DNA of 8,303 nucleotides from Candidatus Sulfotelmatobacter sp. (GTDB lineage: Bacteria > Acidobacteriota > Terriglobia > Terriglobales > Acidobacteriaceae), in NCBI GenBank assembly GCA_030037575.1, contig JASHRB010000378.1, positions 1 to 8,303 on the forward strand, written 5' to 3'. Positions 1-6,861 of this stretch are shown here, one piece after another; within the stretch, counting starts at the first letter, position 1; each line of letters opens with the position of its first letter. A program made the position numbers and the translations under genes. The notes below the pieces were generated by a model. The model did not search any database and was not told the DNA's origin. It saw nothing but the letters and a program-made list of their open reading frames with translations.

Positions 1-2
1 TG

Positions 3-77
3 GCTCAACGACGCGAGGGTGGTAAAGTCGGGCTAGAGGTTACCGGCCCGCGGTGGCGCTTTACAGCAGCTGTGTGA
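3..77 (+). CDS. Possible C-terminal tail of an upstream gene (partial)
   Basis: A frame is open from the window's left edge and ends at a TGA at 75-77. Its last residues read [10 protein letters not shown]. The tail is basic and then hydrophobic, and I do not recognise the family. If it is real, it stops directly in front of guaA, with one base between its stop and the TTG candidate start or 16 bases before the GTG candidate, which would suggest co-transcription. Only 25 codons are visible, so this could equally be a chance open frame in GC-rich DNA. Confidence 0.3.
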   Translation, partial: AQRREGGKVGLEVTGPRWRFTAAV

Positions 78-78
78 T

Positions 79-1710
79 TTGAGAGACTCATCGGTGGAAT
101 CGCAACCTAAGCCCAGCTCCTCTTCTGCGCGTCAATCGATCGTCATCCTCGACTTCGGAGCGCAGTACACGCAGCTGATTGCGCGCCGCATCCGCGAGCA
201 GAATGTTTTCTCTGTCGTGCTGCCCTGCAACGCTACCCTGAAAGAAATAAGAAACTGTGCGCCCGTTGGCCTCGTTCTATCGGGCGCCCCTTGGTCGGTC
301 TACGACAAAAACGCGCCGCCAGCCGACAAGCGCGTTTTCGACCTCGGATTGCCCGTGCTCGGCATCTGTTACGGGTTGCAATTCATGGTGCACACGCTCG
401 GAGGCAAAGTTCGTCCGGCTGAAAAGCGCGAGTACGGTCACGCGGAAGTCGACATCGTCGCCGAGTCTGCGCTTTTCCAAGGGATGGCAAAACGGCAGCC
501 GGTGTGGATGTCGCACGGCGACGAGGCGCTAGGGCTCCCGCCAGGATTTGAGCTGACGGCCAAAACCGCTCACGCGGTCGCTGGCATTCAGAACGTTGCC
601 AAGAAATGGTTTGCCGTGCAGTTTCATCCGGAAGTTCATCACACGCGGAACGGCATCGAAATTCTGCGCAATTTCGTTTTCAACATTTGCCACGCAAAAC
701 CTGATTGGACGCCGCAACGCTTCATCGACTCGACCATTGCGGAAGTCAGGCGGCAAGTTGGCGCCAGCCGGGCAATCTGCGCGCTTTCCGGCGGAGTGGA
801 TTCATCGGTGGCGGCTGTGCTGGTCGATCGAGCGTTGCGGAATGCGAAGGGCAGTGGAGCCGTGAGCCGAGCCGGAGGGTCGCGCCTGACTTGCGTTTTC
901 GTGAATAACGGTGCGCTGCGCAAGAACGAATTCGAAAAGGTGCAGAAGACGCTGCGCGACAAACTGGGACTGCATCTCGACGCGGTCGATGCGACGGAGC
1001 GTTTTTTGGGCAAGCTCAAGGGCGTGAGCGACCCAGAGAAGAAACGCAAGGTCATCGGCAAGGAATTCATCAAGGTTTTTGAGAAGGAAGCCGGCCGAAT
1101 CGAAAAAGTACAAGGCAAAGTGAAGTGGCTGGTCCAGGGAACACTTTATCCCGACGTAATCGAATCGCGCTCGGTGCGCGGGCCGTCGCAGGTGATCAAA
1201 TCGCATCACAACGTCGGGGGGCTTCCAGAAAAAATGAAGCTCAAGCTGATCGAGCCGCTGAAAGATTTGTTCAAAGATGAGGTGCGCAAGATTGGCCGCG
1301 ACCTCGGCGTGCCGGAAGAAATTGTGCAACGGCAGCCGTTTCCCGGACCGGGGCTTGCAGTGCGCGTGCTGGGCGAAGTGACCCGCGAGCGGATTGCGTT
1401 GCTGCGTGAGTGCGATGACATTGTGGTGACGGAAATTAAGAACGCTGGTCTCTATGCAAAAATCTGGCAATCGTTTGCCGTATTGTTGCCGGTCATGTCG
1501 GTTGGCGTGATGGGCGACATGCGGACTTACGCTTACACGTGCGCGATTCGCGCGGTCAGTTCGGAAGATGGCATGACGGCTGATTGGGCTCCGTTGCCGC
1601 ACGAAGTGCTCAAGAGAATTTCGACGCGCATTGTGAATGAAGTGGAGGGCGTAAACCGCGTAGTGTACGACATTACTTCCAAGCCGCCGGGAACGATTGA
1701 GTGGGAGTGA
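79..1710 (+). CDS. guaA: GMP synthase (glutamine-hydrolysing)
   Basis: GuaA converts XMP to GMP in the cytoplasm using ATP and ammonia from glutamine, the last step of guanine nucleotide synthesis. Residues about 20-205 form a class I glutamine amidotransferase: the catalytic Cys97 lies in LGICYGLQ, and His183 and Glu185 lie in VQFHPEVHH. The ATP-pyrophosphatase domain follows with the P-loop SGGVDSS at 237-243, then TLYPDVIES near 355-363 and SHHNVGGLP near 375-383. The C-terminal dimerisation domain ends in the family-typical [13 protein letters not shown]. All key residues are present. At 543 aa it is slightly longer than the usual roughly 510-525 aa, through a Ser-rich N-terminus and a short insertion near residues 254-268. 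The start is uncertain: TTG at 79 is the longest option, while GTG at 94 has a GAGAG upstream (82-86) at usable spacing and removes little. The 3' end overlaps the convergent HAD gene. Confidence 0.97.
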   Translation: MRDSSVESQPKPSSSSARQSIVILDFGAQYTQLIARRIREQNVFSVVLPCNATLKEIRNCAPVGLVLSGAPWSVYDKNAPPADKRVFDLGLPVLGICYGLQFMVHTLGGKVRPAEKREYGHAEVDIVAESALFQGMAKRQPVWMSHGDEALGLPPGFELTAKTAHAVAGIQNVAKKWFAVQFHPEVHHTRNGIEILRNFVFNICHAKPDWTPQRFIDSTIAEVRRQVGASRAICALSGGVDSSVAAVLVDRALRNAKGSGAVSRAGGSRLTCVFVNNGALRKNEFEKVQKTLRDKLGLHLDAVDATERFLGKLKGVSDPEKKRKVIGKEFIKVFEKEAGRIEKVQGKVKWLVQGTLYPDVIESRSVRGPSQVIKSHHNVGGLPEKMKLKLIEPLKDLFKDEVRKIGRDLGVPEEIVQRQPFPGPGLAVRVLGEVTRERIALLRECDDIVVTEIKNAGLYAKIWQSFAVLLPVMSVGVMGDMRTYAYTCAIRAVSSEDGMTADWAPLPHEVLKRISTRIVNEVEGVNRVVYDITSKPPGTIEWE

Positions 1711-2353
1711 TCTCGGCATGGGGAGCGGGATTTACCGCATGATTCATCAGACCCAGGTTTGTCAGCTCCGCGCGAAGTTGATCGGCATTCTTAAAGACGA
1801 TTCCGTGCATGCCCACGGCATTTGCGCTTTCCACATTCGCATGAGAGTCATCGATGTAAATGGCCTGCGCCGGATCGAGCCCAAAGGTCTCAAGAAATAA
1901 TTGATAGATGCGCGGATCGGGCTTGATCAGCCGTACTTTACCGGAAAGCAGAATTCCGCGAAACCACTGCAAGAAATCAAATCGCTTTTGCGCGCTGGGA
2001 AATGTTTCTAGAGACCAGTTACTCAAGGCGTATAAGGGAACTTGGTTCGCCCGCAGTTCCGCCAGAATCTCAACGCTGCCGGCAATCGGTCCGGCGATCA
2101 TCTCTGGATGCCGCGCGAACCAGGCATCGATCAGCTCCGCGGAATGCGGGTATTCCTGCTTGAGCAACGCGGTCGCTTCCCGGAAGCTGCGCCCGGCATC
2201 CTGCTGAGCGTTCCAGGCAGAGGTGCAGACATGGGCAAGAAAATGCTCCAGGGCAGCATCGTCACCGCCAAAAAGCTTGCGATAAAGGTAGCGCGGATTC
2301 CAGTCAATCAGCACGCCCCCGAGATCGAAGACCGCTATCGAAGGTTGCGCCAT
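1673..2353 (-). CDS. HAD-superfamily hydrolase (subfamily IA, YihX-like phosphatase)
   Basis: This is a soluble haloacid-dehalogenase-type phosphatase of 226 aa; the substrate cannot be read from sequence. Motif I is [11 protein letters not shown] with nucleophile Asp10. Position +2 is Gly12 rather than the Asp of many HAD phosphatases, as is also seen in the YihX (glucose-1-phosphate phosphatase) group. Residues about 20-90 form the helical cap. Motif II is Ser111 in LYALSNWS, motif III is Lys144 in [10 protein letters not shown], and motif IV is the Asp168-Asp169 pair in IYIDDSHAN. The ATG at 2351-2353 starts immediately before motif I, as expected, although no good ribosome-binding site is visible. 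The recognisable domain ends near residue 200. The last 20 or so residues look like a run-on tail, and the final codons lie antisense to the end of guaA. Confidence 0.9.
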   Translation of the reverse strand: MAQPSIAVFDLGGVLIDWNPRYLYRKLFGGDDAALEHFLAHVCTSAWNAQQDAGRSFREATALLKQEYPHSAELIDAWFARHPEMIAGPIAGSVEILAELRANQVPLYALSNWSLETFPSAQKRFDFLQWFRGILLSGKVRLIKPDPRIYQLFLETFGLDPAQAIYIDDSHANVESANAVGMHGIVFKNADQLRAELTNLGLMNHAVNPAPHAEITPTQSFPAAWK

Positions 2354-2462
2354 GACACTGATTCTATCGAATCGCGTGGCAACCGTGGCGCGCCGATGAT
2401 CCTCTTATTTCCAATGCTTCTCTGAAAAGTGGGAGGTCGAATGCGGGCAGACTGTCGCCCTA

Positions 2463-3042
2463 GAAAACTTTCGCACAATCGAGCCGAAGATTCTGTATTT
2501 TGGACTCCGGTGGCCTTAATCAGTTCTTTGAACGAGGATGGCAACACAAACCTCGCGCCGATTTCCTCATTTTGAGCGTTGGGCTGGACTTTCATGCTTG
2601 GCTTGCTCGACGAGACAAAGACTGCGGAAAACATGGAGAAGCATGCGGAATGTGTGGTGAATATTCCGTCGCCGGATCTTTGGCGGGAAGTAGAAAAGCT
2701 CGCGCCGTTGACGGGGAAAAATCCCGCCCCTGATCGCAAGGCCGATACGTTTCGTCGCGGACAAGTTCCAGGCCGCAGGACTAACCCGGCTGCCCAGCGA
2801 AATCGTGCCACCGGCGCGGATATTGGAATGTCCCGTGCACATGGAAGCGAGAGTCACTCAATTGCACAAGATGAAAGGGGAGCGCCTCGGAAAACTTGGC
2901 GGAGGAGTTGCAGCCGAAGTCGAGATTCTGCGCGTGCATGTAGCGAACGAATTCGTGCTCGGCGAAAACCACATCGATCCCGCAAAGTGGTCGCCGTCGC
3001 CCAAAGAAGGCCATCGAGTAATCCATCCTGATGTCATTCGTC
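2463..3042 (+). pseudogene. Decayed flavin reductase family gene (RutF / DIM6-NTAB-like)
   Basis: Read across three frames, this stretch gives a near-complete FMN-binding flavin reductase-like protein. The first segment (2463-2504) contains IEPKILYFG. One missing base near 2503 moves to the next frame, which reads TPVALISSLNEDGNTNLAP. That frame is broken by TGA at 2573-2575, where relatives as I remember them carry Trp (SSFxALGW). It resumes with KTAENMEKHAECVVNIPSPD and LTGKNPAPDRKADTF. An extra base near 2748-2755 shifts to the frame containing ADKFQAAGLTRLPSEIV, ARILECPVHMEA and NHIDPAKWSP (to about 2995). A further short match, SILMSFV (3022-3042), lies in yet another frame and is less certain. 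No ATG is obvious at the expected start. Order and spacing fit the family, so this is a dead gene rather than chance similarity. Its end abuts and slightly overlaps the convergent cupin gene. Confidence 0.82.
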
Positions 3043-3396
3043 GCGATGCAGCGTTTTCATCGAGAACGCCGGCACGCAAACCGCAATGTATTCGGCGCCC
3101 TCTTCATGCGGCGTGGAGTAGCGAATCCACTCGCCGGCATGAGCGATAACCGCCTGCCCGGCGGAAACATCGAGCGATCCCGCCTTGTGCTCAAGGCGAA
3201 GAGTTCCCTTTAAAACAACCGTGAATTCATCGAATTCCGGGGTTTGGCCGGGCTCGATCCATCCGCCCGGGCTGCGCATGTGCGCGACGCTGGCACACTC
3301 GGTTTGAGAATTGACGCGTCCGATGTATTCGTCAATGAGTTTGGGCTTATTGCCAGTGGATTGAATCTGCATAGGTTGTGCGATGAAAGTCGGCAT
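3034..3396 (-). CDS. Small cupin-domain protein
   Basis: This 120-aa single-domain beta-barrel protein has no signal peptide and no membrane segment. The cupin core runs from about residue 35 to 110. The first conserved stretch is PGQTPEFDEFTVVLKG (49-64), followed by a strand-rich segment with SAGQAVIAHAGEWIRYS (78-94). The usual metal-binding histidines of motif 1 (HxH) are replaced by Glu54 and Asp56, and the motif 2 histidine position appears to be Tyr93. If it binds metal at all, it must do so atypically; it may bind a small carboxylate or serve a non-catalytic role. It resembles conserved hypothetical cupins related to the ethanolamine-utilisation type, and no substrate is implied. The ATG at 3394-3396 lies 31 bases from the longest divergent rph start, so the two genes must share a compact promoter region. 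No clear ribosome-binding site is visible. Confidence 0.85.
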   Translation of the reverse strand: MPTFIAQPMQIQSTGNKPKLIDEYIGRVNSQTECASVAHMRSPGGWIEPGQTPEFDEFTVVLKGTLRLEHKAGSLDVSAGQAVIAHAGEWIRYSTPHEEGAEYIAVCVPAFSMKTLHRDE

Positions 3397-3427
3397 GGTT
3401 TTTGAAAATCGCGACTCTTATTAGATC

Positions 3428-4201
3428 ATGGAGAGCATGAAGCATCATTTAGAATTCTCACGTATGTTCTATCGTTCCGATAATCGAGCAGTGGACCAAT
3501 TGCGGCCAGTGTCAATCGTTCCCGATTTTATTCCGACAGCGGAAGGATCGATATTGATCGAAGTAGGGAATACACGCGTCATCTGCACGGCATCAATCGA
3601 AGAAACTGTGCCGCAATTTATGCGCAACTCCGGCAAGGGATGGATTTCGAGCGAATACGCGATGATCCCGCGGGCCACCCTCACGCGCACGCCGCGCGAA
3701 GTGGCGAAAGGCCGTCCCAGCGGCCGAACCCACGAAATCCAGCGTCTAATCGGCCGTTCGCTTCGTGCCGTGACAGATTTGTCGCGCCTGGGCGAGCGGA
3801 CAATCTGGATCGATTGCGACGTGATTCAGGCCGACGGGGGCACGCGCACGGCCTCGATTACGGGAGCCTTTGTGGCGCTCGGCCTGGCGCTTGAAAAGCT
3901 AGTCGAGGCCGGAACGCTGACTGCCGTACCGTTGCGCGATTTCGTCGCTGCCGTAAGTGTGGGGATTGTCGACCGAGAAGTTCTGCTCGACCTTTGCTAT
4001 GAAGAAGACTCGCGCGCCGATGTCGACATGAATTTCGTGATGACTTCCGGCAACAAGATGGTGGAAGTGCAGGCTACCGCCGAGCATCAGGTGTTTGACG
4101 ACGTGCAATTCGCAAAGATGATGGAGTTTGCGCGGCGCGGCGTGCAGGCGCTGATCGCGAAACAACAGGGCGTGTTGAGCGGAATCACGCTGAGGCAGTA
4201 G
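3428..4201 (+). CDS. rph: Ribonuclease PH
   Basis: This is a phosphorolytic 3'-5' exoribonuclease that trims tRNA 3' ends and works as a hexameric ring in the cytoplasm. The whole product is one RNase PH domain: ELRPVSI-type opening (QLRPVSIVPD, 24-33), the EGSILIEVGNTRVICTASIE strands (39-58), the phosphate-contact loop GRPSGRTHEIQRLIGRSLRA (95-114), IDCDVIQADGGTRTASITGA (128-147) with the GTR phosphate site at 138-140, and the acidic cluster YEEDSRADVDMN (191-202) that supplies catalytic carboxylates. One change from the common form is Cys190 in LDLCY, where Asp is frequent. From the ATG at 3428 it is 257 aa. The family usually opens with MxSDxRxxDQLRPV at about 240 aa, so the ATG at 3464 (245 aa, opening MFYRSDNRAVDQLRPV) is the better start. 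No Shine-Dalgarno sequence is evident before either. Confidence 0.96.
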   Translation: MESMKHHLEFSRMFYRSDNRAVDQLRPVSIVPDFIPTAEGSILIEVGNTRVICTASIEETVPQFMRNSGKGWISSEYAMIPRATLTRTPREVAKGRPSGRTHEIQRLIGRSLRAVTDLSRLGERTIWIDCDVIQADGGTRTASITGAFVALGLALEKLVEAGTLTAVPLRDFVAAVSVGIVDREVLLDLCYEEDSRADVDMNFVMTSGNKMVEVQATAEHQVFDDVQFAKMMEFARRGVQALIAKQQGVLSGITLRQ

Positions 4202-4214
4202 CTGAGTCATGCAG

Positions 4215-4237
4215 GGACAGCCATCATCGGGCTGTCC
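4215..4237 (+). terminator. Hairpin after rph, possible terminator
   Basis: Fourteen bases after the rph stop, GGACAGCC (4215-4222) pairs perfectly with GGCTGTCC (4230-4237) around a 7-base loop. No run of T follows, so it is not a textbook intrinsic terminator. It could stop rph transcription with help or protect the mRNA 3' end. It could act in both directions, since the decayed toxin gene ends on the opposite strand close by. Confidence 0.5.
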
Positions 4238-4259
4238 GTCAGACCGGCGAGCCATAATT

Positions 4260-4677
4260 GGTGGATCAGGCTCCTCTCCGCTCCGGGTGGATCCCTCCCG
4301 CATATCTTCGGTGAGACCTAATCGGCGGCCAGCGCTTGCCGCGGAGGCGAGAATCGCTGCGTCCCAGATGGAAAGTTCGTTGATCGACAAAAAGGCCAGC
4401 GGCGGCTCTTAGAATCGCGGGCGAGGTTTCGATCACTGTGAAGATAGCGAGGCAATTCAAGAGCGCTGCCCGTGCTCTCTCGTGCGATTGCTTCGCCTCT
4501 CCAACCAGAACGCGGAAAAGGAACTTGGACCGGTACGAATGTGCTTCCAGCGGGTAAGCTGGCGACAAACTCCATGGCCATTTTCTCGACTGATCAGCCA
4601 TTCACACCTTCGACATAGGCCAGAATGTTGGTGTCGAGTGCCGGCTGGAACCCGCTAGTTGCGGTCGTGGAGCTCAT
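4260..4677 (-). pseudogene. Decayed PIN-domain (VapC-like) toxin gene
   Basis: Three successive frames together spell a PIN-domain ribonuclease of the VapC type. The start at 4677 reads MSSTTATSG and then ALDTNILAYVEGVNG, with the first metal-binding Asp at residue 15, and hits TGA at 4594-4596. The same frame continues as AMEFVASLPAGSTFVPVQV. Near 4525 it shifts to a frame reading LFRVLVGEAKQSHERARAAL and IFTVIETSPAILRAAAGLFV. Near 4380 it shifts again to LSIWDAAILASAASAGRRLG and LTEDMREG, which hold the late acidic residues (SIWDAAI, TEDM). The normal C-terminus is lost, and the last frame runs on into rph antisense. With an in-frame stop and two shifts, no functional toxin can be made without recoding. 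The start overlaps the antitoxin remnant by 23 bases, a typical toxin-antitoxin arrangement. Confidence 0.82.
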
Positions 4678-4843
4678 CTCTAGTCCACCGACCGATATCG
4701 ACGACCGGTTGACGCCGTAGACGTGCTGCCCATGCCCGAGAAACGCCCACCTTGCCTGGTTTCTGCCGAAGCGGTGCGATCCGCGCCACAGGCCGGTCAC
4801 GGCTGGTCACCACATAGGCGCGACCTTCTCGTGGTAAATGCAT
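4655..4843 (-). pseudogene. Phd/YefM-like antitoxin remnant
   Basis: This frame reads EGRAYVVTSRDRPVARIAPL and later VVDIGRWTRDELHDRN before TAG at 4655-4657. The block of VVTSRDRPVARIAPL matches the conserved strand-and-turn of Phd/YefM antitoxins (an xxTxxGRPVAxxxP-like pattern), and the WTRDEL tail is what one expects as the toxin-binding end. The normal N-terminal helix of the family is not recognisable. The frame is open further upstream, but with unrelated, signal-peptide-like sequence. An ATG at 4841-4843 would give a 62-residue product. The antitoxin 3' end overlaps the toxin ATG (4675-4677), as in coupled toxin-antitoxin operons. Since the toxin is broken, loss of the antitoxin's DNA-binding half would be tolerated. 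The family assignment is from memory of the motif and is moderate. Confidence 0.5.
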
Positions 4844-5208
4844 TTGCGACGCCACGTCGTCTTGCTCGCGGGAAGCGCTTCGCCGATCGACAAATTGTCT
4901 CTGCACGGCTGCAAAATCGAAAAGAGCCTGACCCTTTATGTCATAACTGGGAGAAGAGTGATCGGCCGCGGACGGTTGGTCGGGCCTCGGTGCCGGCGCA
5001 GCGGCGGCAAATGCTCCCACGTCCAACACAAGCAGGAGTACAACAGACAATTCCGTTCAGGCTTGATCCTCCCCGTAGAACTTGCGGTCAAACGGAGGAG
5101 CAACGACATAGTTCGCTACGGCGTGGGATTCGGTTAGCGACAGCCGTCTGTGCCTATTTGTCGATTTACATTTTCCCCATCACGCGGCTGTGTTGGATGA
5201 ATGAAATG
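4844..5208. other. Stretch without a recognisable gene
   Basis: Between the antitoxin remnant and the aldehyde dehydrogenase stop I recognise no gene. On the minus strand a TTG at 5048-5050 opens a hydrophobic segment SVVLLLVLDVGAFAAAAPAP, which looks like a signal peptide and is in frame with the antitoxin remnant. Upstream of it, in the same frame, YVVAPPFDRKFYGEDQA ends at TGA (5057-5059). These may be scraps of other decayed genes, or chance. Confidence 0.4.
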
Positions 5209-6573
5209 CTAAGCAATCGACACCGTCTTAATATTCATAAACTCGCGGATTCCGTTTGCCGAAAGCTCGCGTCCATGCCCGGAGTGCTTGACTCCGCCGA
5301 ATGGAATTCGCGGATCCGAAGCCACCATCTTGTTAATAAACACCATCCCCGATTCGAGTTCGTTGATGAACCGCTCGCGCTCCCCATCATCTTTCGTCCA
5401 CGCGCTCGCGCCAAGGCCGAAGCGGCTGTCATTAGCAAGCCGGATGGCTTCGTCGATATCTTTTACGCGGAAAAGAGAAGCGACCGGACCGAAGAACTCC
5501 TCGTGATACGCGGGAGATTCTTTCGGAATGTTGGTGAGCACCGTGGGCGCGTAGTAATTTCCCGGAAGTGTCAGCCGGTGCCCGCCGGTCAGAACTTTGG
5601 CTCCAGCCTGCACGGTTTGTTGAACATCGGTGTCGAGTGATTTGACGGCGTCGACGGTTGCAAGCGGGCCGATCTCGGTTTTGTCCTCGAACGGATCGCC
5701 AACCTGCAAGCTTTCCATGCGCGCGACAAATTTTTTCTCGAACTCGGACGCAATCGGCTCGGCGATAATGAAACGCTTGGCGGCGATGCAGGATTGGCCA
5801 TTGTTGATGACTCGCGCTTCGACCGCGGTTGCGACGGCAGCAGCGAGATCGGCGCTGGGCATGACGATAAATGGGTCGTTTCCTCCAAGTTCGAGCACAA
5901 CCTTCTTGATCCGCTTGGCTGCCGCCACTCCGACTTGAATGCCTGCCTGTTCGCTTCCGGTAAGTGTGGCGGCCATCACCCGCGGGTCGTTGAGAATTGC
6001 ATCGACCTGTTCCGACCCGACCAGCAGCGTCTGAAACGCTCCTTGCGGAAACCCGGCGTCCAGAAAGATCTTTTCGATGGATAGGGCGCACTGCGGAACA
6101 TTCGAGGCATGCTTCAACAGGCCGACATTTCCGGCCATCAGCGCAGGAGCGGCGAAGCGAATCACTTGCCAGAAGGGAAAATTCCAAGGCATGACCGCGA
6201 GGATCGGCCCGATCGGGCGATAGCGAACAAAACTTTTTTTCGCGCCCGAGTCGAGCACCTCATCGGCCAGAAATCCCTCGGCATTCTCGGCGTAATAGCG
6301 GCATCCGTTGGCGCACTTGCTGGCCTCGGCGACGGCAGCTTTGTAGGGCTTGCCCATTTCGAGGGTCATGAGCCTGGCGAAGTCTGCTTTGTCGCGTTCT
6401 AGAATTTCGGCGACTTTCGTCATGCGCCGGGCACGTTCGGCAAAGGAAGTGTTACGCTCGGCGCGGAAGGTTTCGAGGGCCAGCGCAAGCTTGCGCTCGA
6501 TTTCGGCGGGAGAAAGAGCGCGGAACACTTTAATAGTTTCTCCGCTAGCGGGATTGATGGTGGCGATAGGCAT
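5209..6573 (-). CDS. NAD(P)-dependent aldehyde dehydrogenase, succinate-semialdehyde dehydrogenase-like (Sad/YneI type)
   Basis: This enzyme oxidises an aldehyde to the acid, most likely succinate semialdehyde to succinate, the final step of 4-aminobutyrate breakdown. Numbering from the ATG at 6573 (454 aa), the N-terminus IATINPASGE is typical of the subfamily. PWNFPFWQ (129-136) holds the oxyanion Asn. LLKHASNVP follows near 152-160, and LTGSEQAG (205-212) is the cofactor loop. The general base is Glu228 in VLELGGNDPF, and the catalytic Cys262 lies in NNGQSCIAAKRF. FFGPVAS and the PFGGVKHSGHGREL tail complete the fold. All catalytic residues are intact, and overall similarity is closest to E. 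coli Sad/YneI as I remember it. A longer start at 6606 exists, but 6573 has a strong Shine-Dalgarno and fits the family start. No gabT or other GABA gene is in the window, so the substrate is inferred from family only. Confidence 0.93.
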   Translation of the reverse strand: MPIATINPASGETIKVFRALSPAEIERKLALALETFRAERNTSFAERARRMTKVAEILERDKADFARLMTLEMGKPYKAAVAEASKCANGCRYYAENAEGFLADEVLDSGAKKSFVRYRPIGPILAVMPWNFPFWQVIRFAAPALMAGNVGLLKHASNVPQCALSIEKIFLDAGFPQGAFQTLLVGSEQVDAILNDPRVMAATLTGSEQAGIQVGVAAAKRIKKVVLELGGNDPFIVMPSADLAAAVATAVEARVINNGQSCIAAKRFIIAEPIASEFEKKFVARMESLQVGDPFEDKTEIGPLATVDAVKSLDTDVQQTVQAGAKVLTGGHRLTLPGNYYAPTVLTNIPKESPAYHEEFFGPVASLFRVKDIDEAIRLANDSRFGLGASAWTKDDGERERFINELESGMVFINKMVASDPRIPFGGVKHSGHGRELSANGIREFMNIKTVSIA

Positions 6574-6582
6574 GACAACGGT

Positions 6583-6588
6583 CCCTCC
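6583..6588 (-). promoter_or_regulatory. Ribosome-binding site of the aldehyde dehydrogenase
   Basis: On the minus strand GGAGGG sits 9 bases before the ATG at 6571-6573. It decides the start against the upstream in-frame ATG at 6604-6606, which would place this sequence inside the coding region. Confidence 0.75.
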
Positions 6589-6792
6589 GCACAGCAAAGT
6601 GGTCATACCACAATACCACCGGCCTGCCCCGGGTCGCGTTTCGTAGCGCGATCGAGGTGATCGCTTCCCGTGCGCTCGCGTCCGGGCTGACGCTCGTGAT
6701 CAACCACGCGCAGGGGTTTTGCGGGGTAGAGGGACCGAAATTTGAGAACCGGCCGGCGAAACATTCGCGGCACCGAGGGCCGCGCGCCCATC

Positions 6793-6846
6793 CCAATTTC
6801 TCTTTGGTTTACAATCTATTGTTTCAGATTTTGATCTTTCGTCTGC
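6793..6846 (+). promoter_or_regulatory. AT-rich leader, probable promoter region of the aldolase gene
   Basis: The otherwise GC-rich divergent gap turns AT-rich here. It contains TACAAT (6810-6815), one base off a consensus -10, but no good -35 at 17 bases upstream. TTTACA at 6808-6813 could be a -35, but the hexamer 17 bases later (TTGATC) is poor. The position just ahead of the aldolase ribosome-binding site supports a promoter; the exact elements cannot be assigned. Confidence 0.3.
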
Positions 6847-6852
6847 ACTAAT

Positions 6853-6857
6853 GGAGG
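6853..6857 (+). promoter_or_regulatory. Ribosome-binding site of the aldolase gene
   Basis: GGAGG lies four bases before the ATG at 6862-6864. The spacing is short, but the match to the anti-Shine-Dalgarno is full, which fixes the start. Confidence 0.75.
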
Positions 6858-6861
6858 ACCC

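Noticed and set aside
802..1719. Long open frame on the minus strand across guaA (about 305 codons).
   Set aside because: It is antisense to highly conserved GuaA coding sequence, its translation is rich in His and Arg with no family resemblance, and it is best explained by codon bias of the real gene.
2335..2857. Minus-strand open frames of 158 and 96 codons opposite the flavin reductase remnant.
   Set aside because: The plus strand explains the region by ordered similarity across frames, while these translations resemble nothing.
4723..5640. Open plus-strand frame of about 305 codons spanning the antitoxin remnant and the aldehyde dehydrogenase end.
   Set aside because: Half of it is antisense to conserved dehydrogenase sequence, and the rest is antisense to the antitoxin remnant; no domain is recognised.
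5432..6187. Open minus-strand frame of about 251 codons inside the aldehyde dehydrogenase gene.
   Set aside because: It is the same strand in a shifted frame, very rich in Arg and Ser, and the dehydrogenase frame there is continuous and conserved.
6607..6792. Divergent gap between aldehyde dehydrogenase and aldolase inspected for a riboswitch, small gene or operator.
   Set aside because: No convincing hairpin series, conserved RNA motif or coding pattern was seen; only the AT-rich segment near the aldolase stands out.
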